Shown here: piece after piece, positions 1-5,194 of the stretch
How positions within the stretch are numbered: position 1 is the first letter of the stretch
How the letters are laid out: every line of letters starts with the position of its first letter
From: Chloroflexota bacterium
GTDB lineage: Bacteria; Chloroflexota; Anaerolineae; B4-G1; SLSP01
DNA: 5,194 nucleotides
Reading direction: 5' to 3'
NCBI GenBank assembly: GCA_012798275.1
Contig: JAAZNO010000275.1
Span: forward strand, 1 to 5,194
Made by a program: the position numbers and the translations under genes
Notes under the pieces: generated by a model
Seen by the model: only the letters and a program-made list of their open reading frames with translations
Database searches by the model: none
Told to the model about the DNA's origin: nothing

Positions 1-855
1 TCGCCGTGGCGCGCGGCGGTCCCTCTCGTGGTCACTGTCCACGATTTGATCCCGCTGTTGCTGCCTGCCTATCGCGGCGGAGCGTGGGTGCGGCTGTACA
101 CCGCCCTCGTCAGCGCGACGGCGCGGCGGGCGGCGCTGATTTTGACGGATTCGGAGGCGGCGCGGGGCGACATCGTGCGGCATTTGCGCATCGCGAAGGA
201 GCGCGTCCGGGCAATCTGGCTTGCCGCCGCAGCGGAGTATCGCCCCGATGCAGCGCTCGCGCCGCTGGCGGCGCTGGGACTCGCGCCGGGCTATCTGCTA
301 TACCTGGGCGGCTTCGATGTGCGCAAGAACCTCCAGACGGTTTTGGGGGCCTGGGCGCGGATGCGCGAGGGGGTTCCCGAGGCGCGGCTGGTCATCGCGG
401 GGCGGCTGCCGGCGCGAGACAGCGACTTCGCGCCCGATCCGCGACGGCTGTTGCGGGAAGCCGGCCTGCCAGAGACGGCCGTGCATTTCACCGGCTTTTT
501 CCCCGAAGCGCTCAAACCCGCGCTCTATTGTGGCGCGCGAGCGTTCGTCTTCCTCTCCCGCTACGAGGGTTTTGGCCTCCCGCCGCTGGAAGCGCTGGCT
601 TGTGGCGTCCCCGTCGTCGGCAGCCATGCCGCGAGTCTGCCTGAGGTCATCGGCGATGCGGGGGTGTTGGTCGCGCCGGACGATGTGGCCGGCGCAGCGG
701 CGGCGTTGACGCGGTTATGGCGCGATGACGCCTTCCACGGGGTTTTGCGGCAGCGGGCGCTCCGCCAGGCGGCCCGTTTTTCGTGGGAACGCACTGCCGG
801 GGACACCGCTGCGGCCTATCGGCAGGCCGTCGGCGGCGAGCGGACCGGTTTCTAA
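1..855 (+). CDS. GT4-family glycosyltransferase (group 1), N-terminally truncated by the window edge
   Basis: The frame is open from base 1, so this is the C-terminal 284 residues of a longer gene; a GTG at 28 is not the true start, because the codons before it already continue the beta strand leading into VTVHDLIP. Such enzymes transfer a sugar from a nucleotide-sugar donor to a lipid or polysaccharide acceptor at the inner face of the membrane. Visible GT-B landmarks, numbered from the first residue in the window: the N-domain VHDLIP strand (13-18), the inter-domain LYLGGFDVRKNL motif (100-111) and the donor-binding EX7E motif in YEGFGLPPLEAL, with glutamates at 189 and 197 (codons from 565 and 589). 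LPEVIGDAGVLVAPDD follows, as is typical of GT4. Family members are usually about 350-400 aa, so roughly 80-110 residues are missing. It ends in TAA, overlapping the stop of the convergent minus-strand gene by 4 bases. Family assignment is firm; donor and acceptor cannot be read from sequence. Confidence 0.93.
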   Translation, partial: SPWRAAVPLVVTVHDLIPLLLPAYRGGAWVRLYTALVSATARRAALILTDSEAARGDIVRHLRIAKERVRAIWLAAAAEYRPDAALAPLAALGLAPGYLLYLGGFDVRKNLQTVLGAWARMREGVPEARLVIAGRLPARDSDFAPDPRRLLREAGLPETAVHFTGFFPEALKPALYCGARAFVFLSRYEGFGLPPLEALACGVPVVGSHAASLPEVIGDAGVLVAPDDVAGAAAALTRLWRDDAFHGVLRQRALRQAARFSWERTAGDTAAAYRQAVGGERTGF

Positions 856-1820
856 CCGCGCCATCCCTGGCGCAACAGCAGCCGGGGAATGCCCACGAGA
901 CCCTCCCCGCTGTGTTGCGGATCCCGCAACATGACCTTGCCGTCGCGCTGGCGGATGAACGGTTGCGTGCCGCCGGTCAACGGCGGTTCCTCGGTGAGCG
1001 CCAGCGGTGATAGCGCTTCGACGAGCACCACATCCCCCGCCAGACTGTCGTCGGTGAAGGTCCCTGCCTCATCCAGCCGCACGCCGAAGTAGTACCTCCC
1101 CGGGCTCACGTCCAACACCGGAAGGCTTTCTATTTCCAGGGGCGCCCAATTGTCCTGGGGCCGGAAGGAAGGGGGCAGGATGTTGGGGCGGATGCGCAGC
1201 GCTTCCAGGGAAATTGCCAGCGCTTCGAGGGGAGCTTCGGGGGTGCGATGGCGGGACGGATACACCGGGATGATGAGTGCTTGACTGCCGGGAGGCGTCT
1301 GGGTGCGCAGGGAGCTGAGCGCGGAAATCCACTGGTTCACCTGTTCGCAGACCTCGAAGTATGCGCGCCCGGTGTGCGCCGCCCAGTACTGGCGGCTCTT
1401 TTCCAATTGGGACTGCGCTTCTATGAAGAGCGGCATGGCGCGTGCGTCGGCGTGGAGGGCGAAGTGCAGCAGCCCGTTGAAGTAGACGGCCACCGCTTCG
1501 TTGTAGCGGGCGATGGGGCTGCTCTGCAGCTTGAACCAGCCGGCGGCGGCAGCGGCCATTTCCAACGCCTCGAGCCAGCGCTCGCAGCGCCAGAGCAAGT
1601 CCGCGCTGTACAGGGCGAGCAGCGCCTCGCTGTAGCGGTCGCGCTGATGGCGTACCACCGTGAGGGCGTTTTCGGCGGCGGTGAGCGCCTCGTCGAAAGC
1701 CAGCGTGCGCGGATTGAAGGGCGCGGCGGTGACGAGCTGCTTGCGCAGCGCCGGGGACAGCTCCTCGAATTCCGCCAGCTGCAGCGGCAACAACGACGGC
1801 GGCACAGAAATGCGGCGCAT
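852..1820 (-). CDS. Helical-repeat (TPR-like) protein with a degenerate LexA/S24-like C-terminal domain
   Basis: This is a 322-aa protein with no signal peptide or membrane segment, so it is probably cytoplasmic. I do not recognise a named family. Residues about 39-165 are amphipathic helices spaced like TPR repeats (for example around YSEALLALYSADLLW and EAVAVYFNGLLHFAL). A proline-containing linker follows (about 175-228). Residues about 230-320 resemble the LexA/S24 fold: FGVRL, then SLAGDVVLVE (259-268) where S24 proteins have the GD-hydrophobic strand, then PFIRQ, GKVML and a final GIPRLLLRQG like the GVIR end of LexA. The catalytic Ser position holds Gly/Thr (253-254) and the Lys position holds Arg290, so no peptidase activity is expected. 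The ATG at 1820 lies 2 bases after the stop of the SPFH gene and has no convincing Shine-Dalgarno sequence, suggesting translation coupled to that gene. It is last in the operon. The gene call is strong; the domain reading is inference. Confidence 0.85.
   Translation of the reverse strand: MRRISVPPSLLPLQLAEFEELSPALRKQLVTAAPFNPRTLAFDEALTAAENALTVVRHQRDRYSEALLALYSADLLWRCERWLEALEMAAAAAGWFKLQSSPIARYNEAVAVYFNGLLHFALHADARAMPLFIEAQSQLEKSRQYWAAHTGRAYFEVCEQVNQWISALSSLRTQTPPGSQALIIPVYPSRHRTPEAPLEALAISLEALRIRPNILPPSFRPQDNWAPLEIESLPVLDVSPGRYYFGVRLDEAGTFTDDSLAGDVVLVEALSPLALTEEPPLTGGTQPFIRQRDGKVMLRDPQHSGEGLVGIPRLLLRQGWRG
858..873. terminator. Small GC hairpin at the convergent gene ends, possible weak terminator
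   Basis: GCGCCA (858-863), loop TCCC, TGGCGC (868-873) form a perfect 6-bp stem. It starts 2 bases after the glycosyltransferase stop and also covers the last codons of the minus-strand gene. No T-run follows on either strand, so it is not a standard intrinsic terminator; it may slow polymerase or protect 3' ends. Confidence 0.3.
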
Positions 1821-1822
1821 CT

Positions 1823-3184
1823 TTAAGGTGTGTTCCCGGTCGGGGGGGGAGCGCTTCCTGCTGGCGGGAGAGCGCCTCCTGGACTTGAAGCGCCCGGCAG
1901 CTGCAGGAGCTCCCGAATGAGGCGCTCGAGGTTTTCCACCTGCTGGAACATCACGCTCTGCACGAGCGGGTCCATCTGAGCCATGCCGCGCATCACCTCC
2001 AGGAATTCCAGCTGCACCCCCATGAGCAGGGTGTCCAGGTCTGCGTCGGTGAGATCTGCGAGGGGTTGAACCATGGCGGCGATCATCTCGGCGCGCGCGC
2101 GGGCTTTGGCTTTTTCGATTTCGCTTTCGTGCGCTGCGCGGGCTGCGGCCTCATCTTTGGCCGCCGTGCGTTCCCACTGGCTTCGCCACAACGCCATCCA
2201 TTGCTCCGGGATCAGTTCCTCATCGGGGGTGAGGCTGAGGAGGTGCACCTGGTCAATTTGGATGCCGCGGCCCTTGCCGATTTGGCGCATGGCCTCGGTC
2301 AGCTCTTCCTCGATGAGGGTGAGGAGCGCCGGGCCGTTGCGGTTGGGATCGAAGAGCTCGTCGAGGCGGTAACGCTCAATGCGGTTGCGGACCTCGCCGT
2401 CGAAGGTGCCATTGGTCAGAAAGATCATCCAATCGGTGACGGCGCGTTCACCGCCGGGGGCGAGGACGACTTTGTCGGTGCCCAGCCGCAGGGCGATGGC
2501 GCGGTCGGCGTCGGTAAAGTCCAGCGGGGGGGCCGTGAGCTGCGGGATCGGCTCGGCGTCGCCCCGCAGCGCGCGGAACCGCACTTCGGCCCGGCAGGTC
2601 ACGGGGATGCCATCGCGCGTGTTGGCAGTGACCCGCAACTCCCGGCGCTGCGGGCGCAGGTCCACGGTGTCCCAGATCTTCTCGAAAGCCTCCAGGCGCA
2701 CCTGGCGCGCCCCTTCCACGCGGGTGAACAATCCGCCTCGCGCCAGGATGACGGCGTTGTCGTGCCCGACGGTCAGATAGCCGGGGCCTCCCACATCGTG
2801 GAGGATTTCAGGCCCTTCGGGGTCAGGGCGCCCTTCCTGCACGCGCAGGAGCGGCTCGAGGGGCGGCTCGATGGGGACGCCGAAAATGATGCGCCCCAGC
2901 AACTTCGAGGCCTCGTCTGGCTCCAGGTGATACATCGCCTGGAGGAATTGTGCGAGAATCGTCAACGCGGCACGCTTCGCCACAATCAAGGTGGCGACGA
3001 AGGCCACGGGCAGGCTGGTAAGGATGGCCCGCGGCAACGGCCACAGCCCGCGTGCGTTCATAATTTCGTTGATGGCTTCCGGCACCGTGCCGATGAGCAG
3101 CAGGACAAAGCCGAGGGTGAGCAGCAGCATGGGCAGAAGAAACCCGGCGAGGCGTTGTTCACGATCCGTTCGGCGTTCGGACAT
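1823..3184 (-). CDS. SPFH/band-7 domain membrane protein, two-TM type (second gene of the operon)
   Basis: This is a 453-aa protein. I chose the ATG at 3184 because an AAGGAGG lies 5 bases upstream; the frame stays open to 3289, but that extension overlaps the preceding SPFH gene. The basic N-terminus (MSERRTDREQR) is followed by membrane segments at about 13-34 and 52-68, then a basic stretch, which predicts a cytoplasmic C-terminal part. The SPFH region runs from about 130 to 340, starting GGPGYLTVGHDNAVIL and continuing through VDLRPQ and TRDGIPV. An Ala/Glu/Lys-rich helix at about 336-370 (EAAARAAHESEIEKAKARAR) is the coiled coil typical of the superfamily. The end is a Pro/Gly/Ala-rich tail (about 430-453). 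SPFH proteins form ring- or cage-like membrane assemblies that organise microdomains or control membrane proteases. Paired motifs show it is a paralogue of its upstream neighbour. An eight-C run lies in the tail codons. Superfamily is confident; precise function is unknown. Confidence 0.9.
   Translation of the reverse strand: MSERRTDREQRLAGFLLPMLLLTLGFVLLLIGTVPEAINEIMNARGLWPLPRAILTSLPVAFVATLIVAKRAALTILAQFLQAMYHLEPDEASKLLGRIIFGVPIEPPLEPLLRVQEGRPDPEGPEILHDVGGPGYLTVGHDNAVILARGGLFTRVEGARQVRLEAFEKIWDTVDLRPQRRELRVTANTRDGIPVTCRAEVRFRALRGDAEPIPQLTAPPLDFTDADRAIALRLGTDKVVLAPGGERAVTDWMIFLTNGTFDGEVRNRIERYRLDELFDPNRNGPALLTLIEEELTEAMRQIGKGRGIQIDQVHLLSLTPDEELIPEQWMALWRSQWERTAAKDEAAARAAHESEIEKAKARARAEMIAAMVQPLADLTDADLDTLLMGVQLEFLEVMRGMAQMDPLVQSVMFQQVENLERLIRELLQLPGASSPGGALPPAGSAPPPTGNTP
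1842..1849 (-). repeat. Eight-C homopolymer in the 3' end of the two-TM SPFH gene (possible slippage site)
   Basis: The minus strand reads GCT, then eight C, then GACC; in frame it encodes Ala-Pro-Pro-Pro-Thr, eight codons before the TAA ending at 1823. Re-reading one C (a -1 shift), or gaining one C, enters the frame of the downstream gene. That frame has no stop between the tract and the ATG at 1820, so the product would be one SPFH-TPR fusion. Whether slippage occurs cannot be told from sequence. Confidence 0.5.
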
Positions 3185-3189
3185 GGGAA

Positions 3190-3197
3190 CCTCCTTA
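3190..3197 (-). promoter_or_regulatory. Stop-embedded Shine-Dalgarno (TAAGGAGG) of the two-TM SPFH gene
   Basis: On the minus strand the TAA stop of the five-TM SPFH gene (3197-3195) is the first part of TAAGGAGG, and the next ATG (3184) follows 5 bases after GGAGG. A ribosome terminating on the first gene sits on the initiation signal of the second. This arrangement favours re-initiation and balanced synthesis of the two proteins, and it fixes the start at 3184. Confidence 0.85.
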
Positions 3198-4718
3198 ACT
3201 CTGGCTGGCCCGATGTTGCAGGACCCTGAGTGTCTCAGACGCCGTGCCGGAAAGGTGCTCCCGGACTTCTGGCTGGTGAGCGATGTCATCCAGCGTTTGG
3301 AGCAACCGCAGGGCGATCAGTCTTCTGGCGGCCTCAGGAGATGCTCCCCTCAGTGCCGACAGCTGTTGTTGCAGGTTATCGGTGAGTTCGATGAGCGCCT
3401 GGCTGCGCACGCGGCTCTGTTCGGTGATTTTATCCGCTTCCGCCTCGCCCCGATGTTTCTCGATCTTCAGCAGGGTGCTGGCTTTCCAGCTCTCCAGGCG
3501 TTGCGTCACCACGGCGGGATCCAGCGGCGTGATGCGGTTGCCCACGCCGCCGCCGGTGACGGTGATGCCGATGGCGGCCATTTGGGCGGTCACGTGTTCC
3601 CGCACCTCTCGGGCGATGTGGACGCGGGGGAGTTCATTACCGGGCAAAGGTTCGGTGACGGCGTACAACTGGTCCAGCGGATAGCGCTTGACGACGTGTC
3701 GCACGCGGTAGGCGGCCTCGTTCAGCGGCATATCAGCCCAGTTGATGGCACGATGCGCTTCCAGCTTCGAGGGTTGCTTCGCCGGATCCACTTCTGCGGC
3801 GAGATAGGCTTGCAGGGCCGCCTCGGCGTCGTAGGTCCACGGTTCCCCTGGCCGGGTGGGTTTGGTGCTTCCTCTGATGCGGAAGATCGAGGAGCAGGGG
3901 ACGCGCACGCGGATATTGTCGCGGGTCTGCGCCTCGATGCCGGAGGTCACCCGGAATTGATCCTGCAGGTCTATCACTGCCTTGGGGATCTCGGCCCGCT
4001 CGGTGAAGATCACCCCGGGGCCGACCACTTTTTTGGCGACAGTGCTCTGGTAGAGGACCACGGCATTGTGGGGCTCGGTCACCAGCAGGCCGGGGCCGGT
4101 GCCGGTGAACGGATTGCCGGGGATGCGGGTCTGCAGCTCGCCGTGCTCCACTACCACGACGGGGCGAGGAAAGGTGGAAAGGAAGCCGGTGAGCAGCTGC
4201 GCCGCCTTACGGTGAGATTTGCGCCGTTCTTCGGGGCTGAGCGGGAGGAGCTCCGGCGCCCAGTGGTACAGAATTCCCAGCATGAAGAGCGGGGGGATGA
4301 GGATGAAGTAGAGCAGCGGCAGCAGCGCCCAGGTGATGCCACGCCCATCGTTGAAGAGAAAGATCCACCCCAGGATGCCGCCGATCGTGATCATGGTGAG
4401 AAGGAGGACGGGGATCGCGAACAGCGTCCATCTGGGCACTTGCATCAGCCTCAGCCAGGGCAGATAGACCAGCGCTAGCGGCAAGACAAGCGCCAGCAGC
4501 ACGACGATGACGAGCGGTTGAGGGAAGAAATCCACCCAGATGTACGCGATCAAAGGACCGATCAGGGGCACGCCCAGCGTCAGCACAATCCGCATGCAGC
4601 GTGTGAGGTAGCCCACAAAAGTCCGGCTGGGCTCTGGGGGATGATGCAGCATGTGGCGTTGTATCAGGTATGTGGCGACGACATAAATGATTAGAACTAG
4701 CAAGCGTACATTGGGCAT
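3195..4718 (-). CDS. SPFH/band-7 domain membrane protein, five-TM type (first gene of the operon)
   Basis: This is a 507-aa protein. I chose the ATG at 4718 because AAGGAG lies 8 bases upstream and the hydrophobic N-terminus starts there; the open frame reaching 5192 is the antisense of the divergent gene, and an ATG at 4757 lacks an equivalent ribosome site. Predicted membrane segments lie at about 4-18, 42-62, 67-88, 98-122 and 128-151. Basic residues fall in the loops after segments 1, 3 and 5 (RRKSHRK at 165-171), which puts the SPFH domain in the cytoplasm. The SPFH region runs from about 206 to 420: GPGLLVTEPHNAVVL, KKVVGPGVIFTERAE, VIDLQDQ and TRDNIRVRV. A charged helix at about 415-455 (IEKHRGEAEADKITEQSR) is the expected coiled coil. 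A multi-span anchor is unusual, since most SPFH proteins have one segment or a hairpin. The stop codon is built into the next gene's Shine-Dalgarno sequence. Superfamily is confident; role is inferred as a scaffold partner of the next gene. Confidence 0.9.
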   Translation of the reverse strand: MPNVRLLVLIIYVVATYLIQRHMLHHPPEPSRTFVGYLTRCMRIVLTLGVPLIGPLIAYIWVDFFPQPLVIVVLLALVLPLALVYLPWLRLMQVPRWTLFAIPVLLLTMITIGGILGWIFLFNDGRGITWALLPLLYFILIPPLFMLGILYHWAPELLPLSPEERRKSHRKAAQLLTGFLSTFPRPVVVVEHGELQTRIPGNPFTGTGPGLLVTEPHNAVVLYQSTVAKKVVGPGVIFTERAEIPKAVIDLQDQFRVTSGIEAQTRDNIRVRVPCSSIFRIRGSTKPTRPGEPWTYDAEAALQAYLAAEVDPAKQPSKLEAHRAINWADMPLNEAAYRVRHVVKRYPLDQLYAVTEPLPGNELPRVHIAREVREHVTAQMAAIGITVTGGGVGNRITPLDPAVVTQRLESWKASTLLKIEKHRGEAEADKITEQSRVRSQALIELTDNLQQQLSALRGASPEAARRLIALRLLQTLDDIAHQPEVREHLSGTASETLRVLQHRASQS

Positions 4719-4726
4719 GGATGGTG

Positions 4727-4732
4727 CTCCTT
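4727..4732 (-). promoter_or_regulatory. Ribosome binding site of the five-TM SPFH gene
   Basis: On the minus strand AAGGAG lies 8 bases before the ATG at 4718. This supports the 4718 start over the in-frame ATG at 4757 and over the long antisense extension. Confidence 0.75.
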
Positions 4733-4745
4733 GCAAAGGATGCGC

Positions 4746-4771
4746 TTTGTCTGGCATTAATGTAGCACAAA
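4746..4771. promoter_or_regulatory. Imperfect 26-bp palindrome, candidate operator
   Basis: The site reads TTTGT, four bases, CATTAATG, four bases, ACAAA. Outer arms of five bases and the central eight bases are perfectly symmetric about 4758/4759; the two four-base spacers are not. Two-fold symmetry of about this size suits a dimeric regulator. It lies about 50 bases upstream of the predicted plus-strand transcription start and overlaps the only plausible minus-strand -10 box, so a protein bound here could affect both directions. It does not match the classic CRP (TGTGA-N6-TCACA) or FNR (TTGAT-N4-ATCAA) sites. Function is inferred from symmetry and position alone. Confidence 0.4.
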
Positions 4772-4794
4772 AGTGAAAAAAAGGAAATGGCTTG

Positions 4795-4803
4795 TGGTAT
4801 AAT
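4795..4803 (+). promoter_or_regulatory. Extended -10 promoter element (TGGTATAAT) for the CRP-fold gene
   Basis: TATAAT at 4798-4803 is a perfect sigma-70-type -10 hexamer, preceded by the TGN extension at 4795-4797. The -35 region is weak: GTGAAA at 4773-4778 matches four of six bases but with a 19-base spacer. The extended -10 and the A-rich stretch at 4769-4787 may compensate. Transcription would be expected to start about 6-8 bases after the hexamer, at about 4809-4811, that is, at or next to the ATG at 4812. Confidence 0.72.
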
Positions 4804-4811
4804 CTAAGCAT

Positions 4812-5194
4812 ATGGAGCTCAAAGAGATCGTCACCCATCTGCGTCAAATACCGCTGTTTCAGAACTTGCGGCCGGACCGCGACGCCCGGGATGAGCGGCT
4901 GCTTTATCTCGTGGCGGAAAAAGTCCAGGAGGCCGAGTACGCGCCTGGCGACTCGCTTTTCGAGCAGGGGGAGCCGGCCGACCGCCTGTACTATGTGCTG
5001 CGCGGGCGGATTCAATTGACGGCGTTTGGCCCTGATGGCTCGCGGCTGGACCTGGGGTTCAAACAGCCGGGGGACTCCTTTGGCGTCGCCGGCCTCTTCG
5101 TCGGCGACTTCCATGATGCCTCGGCGGAAGCCTACACGCCCGTGCGGATTCTCTACCTCACGCATGACGACTTTCTGCCTTTGCTGGAGCATCA
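4812..5194 (+). CDS. Cyclic-nucleotide-binding-fold (CRP/FNR-type) protein, C-terminus beyond the window
   Basis: The ATG at 4812 opens a frame that runs off the window end after 127 complete codons. The N-terminus (LRQIPLFQNL, residues 10-19) is the characteristic lead helix of the cNMP-binding domain. It is followed by the beta-roll core: APGDSLFEQGEPADRLYYVL (44-63), RGRIQL, PGDSFGVAGLF (86-96) and VRILYLTHDDF (111-121). In cAMP binders the phosphate-binding cassette reads FGE...RxA; here the Glu position is Val92 and the Arg position is about Asp102, so canonical cAMP binding is doubtful. There is no cysteine in the visible part, which argues against an FNR-type Fe-S sensor. The window ends before any DNA-binding helix-turn-helix, so it may be a transcription factor or the sensor domain of another protein, such as a membrane protein. 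It is divergent from the SPFH operon and shares its 93-base control region. Confidence 0.88.
   Translation, partial: MELKEIVTHLRQIPLFQNLRPDRDARDERLLYLVAEKVQEAEYAPGDSLFEQGEPADRLYYVLRGRIQLTAFGPDGSRLDLGFKQPGDSFGVAGLFVGDFHDASAEAYTPVRILYLTHDDFLPLLEH

Larger units (their letters stand above)
4719..4811. promoter_or_regulatory. Divergent AT-rich intergenic control region
   Basis: These 93 bases separate the SPFH operon (minus) from the CRP-fold gene (plus) and are much richer in A and T than the flanking genes. They contain a consensus plus-strand extended -10 box, an A-rich stretch upstream of it, an imperfect palindrome, and the minus-strand ribosome site. A minus-strand promoter must lie here or just inside the divergent gene, but no strong match is visible. 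The best is TACATT (minus strand, 4764-4759, four of six bases of the consensus), with only a poor -35 about 17 bases upstream. It would give a leader of roughly 35 bases and would overlap the palindrome. Confidence 0.7.

Noticed and set aside
6..709. Alternative plus-strand frames over the glycosyltransferase
   Set aside because: They are Arg/Ala/Gly-rich shadow frames; the frame ending at 855 carries all the GT4 motifs.
1248..1826. A 192-codon plus-strand frame opposite the TPR-like gene
   Set aside because: The composition is Arg/Gly/Glu-rich and low in information, with no domain; the minus-strand frame has coherent helical repeats and operon spacing.
1850..1881. Short imperfect repeat (GAGCGC followed by TCCTG, twice) in the SPFH tail region
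   Set aside because: It is too short and imperfect to distinguish from compositional bias of the Pro/Gly/Leu-coding tail.
2066..3229. A 387-codon open frame on the plus strand opposite the two-TM SPFH gene
   Set aside because: It is antisense to a well-supported SPFH gene, its translation has no recognisable domain, and long antisense frames are expected in GC-rich genes with strong third-position bias.
3185..3289. 35-residue N-terminal extension of the two-TM SPFH protein
   Set aside because: It lies within the 3' end of the preceding gene in another frame, while the ATG at 3184 has a near-perfect Shine-Dalgarno sequence.
2991..4478. A 495-codon open frame on the plus strand opposite the SPFH genes
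   Set aside because: It spans the junction of two real genes on the other strand, is rich in Gly, His and Asp as mirrored codons would be, and has no family similarity that I can see.
4719..5192. N-terminal extension of the five-TM SPFH protein
   Set aside because: This part is the antisense of the CRP-fold gene and of the intergenic region. The ATG at 4718 has a good ribosome site and starts the hydrophobic N-terminus.

Overview
The window is GC-rich, densely coding bacterial DNA. Genes have strong Shine-Dalgarno sequences, gene junctions of a few bases, and convergent stop codons that overlap. High GC plus paired SPFH-domain membrane proteins, a GT4 glycosyltransferase and a CRP-type nucleotide-binding-fold protein would fit a Chloroflexota (Anaerolineae-like) or similar environmental genome. 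That taxonomic guess is inference only; no marker gene is present.

Layout: (1) 1-855, plus strand: the C-terminal part of a GT4-family glycosyltransferase whose start lies outside the window. (2) 852-4718, minus strand: a compact three-gene operon read from right to left. It holds a 507-aa SPFH/band-7 protein with five predicted membrane segments (4718-3195), a 453-aa paralogous SPFH protein with two membrane segments (3184-1823), and a 322-aa helical-repeat protein with a C-terminal domain resembling a catalytically dead LexA/S24 fold (1820-852). The junctions are 10 and 2 bases, and at the first one the stop codon is part of the Shine-Dalgarno sequence. (3) 4719-4811: a short AT-rich divergent control region with a consensus extended -10 box and an imperfect palindrome. 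(4) 4812-5194, plus strand: the start of a cyclic-nucleotide-binding-fold protein, cut by the window end.

How the genes may work together (inference): the two SPFH proteins look like products of one duplication and probably form a hetero-oligomeric membrane assembly, by analogy with HflK/HflC or flotillin pairs. Topology reasoning puts both SPFH domains in the cytoplasm. The third gene is tightly coupled to them and probably encodes a cytoplasmic partner. The divergent CRP-fold gene shares their control region and could be a regulator or a functional partner. The glycosyltransferase is convergent and probably belongs to an unrelated cell-surface polysaccharide locus.

The most unusual points are an eight-C run just before the stop of the second SPFH gene, where a -1 shift would fuse it in frame to the third protein; the degenerate S24-like domain; and the probably leaderless start of the CRP-fold gene, whose binding pocket lacks the usual cAMP-contacting residues.
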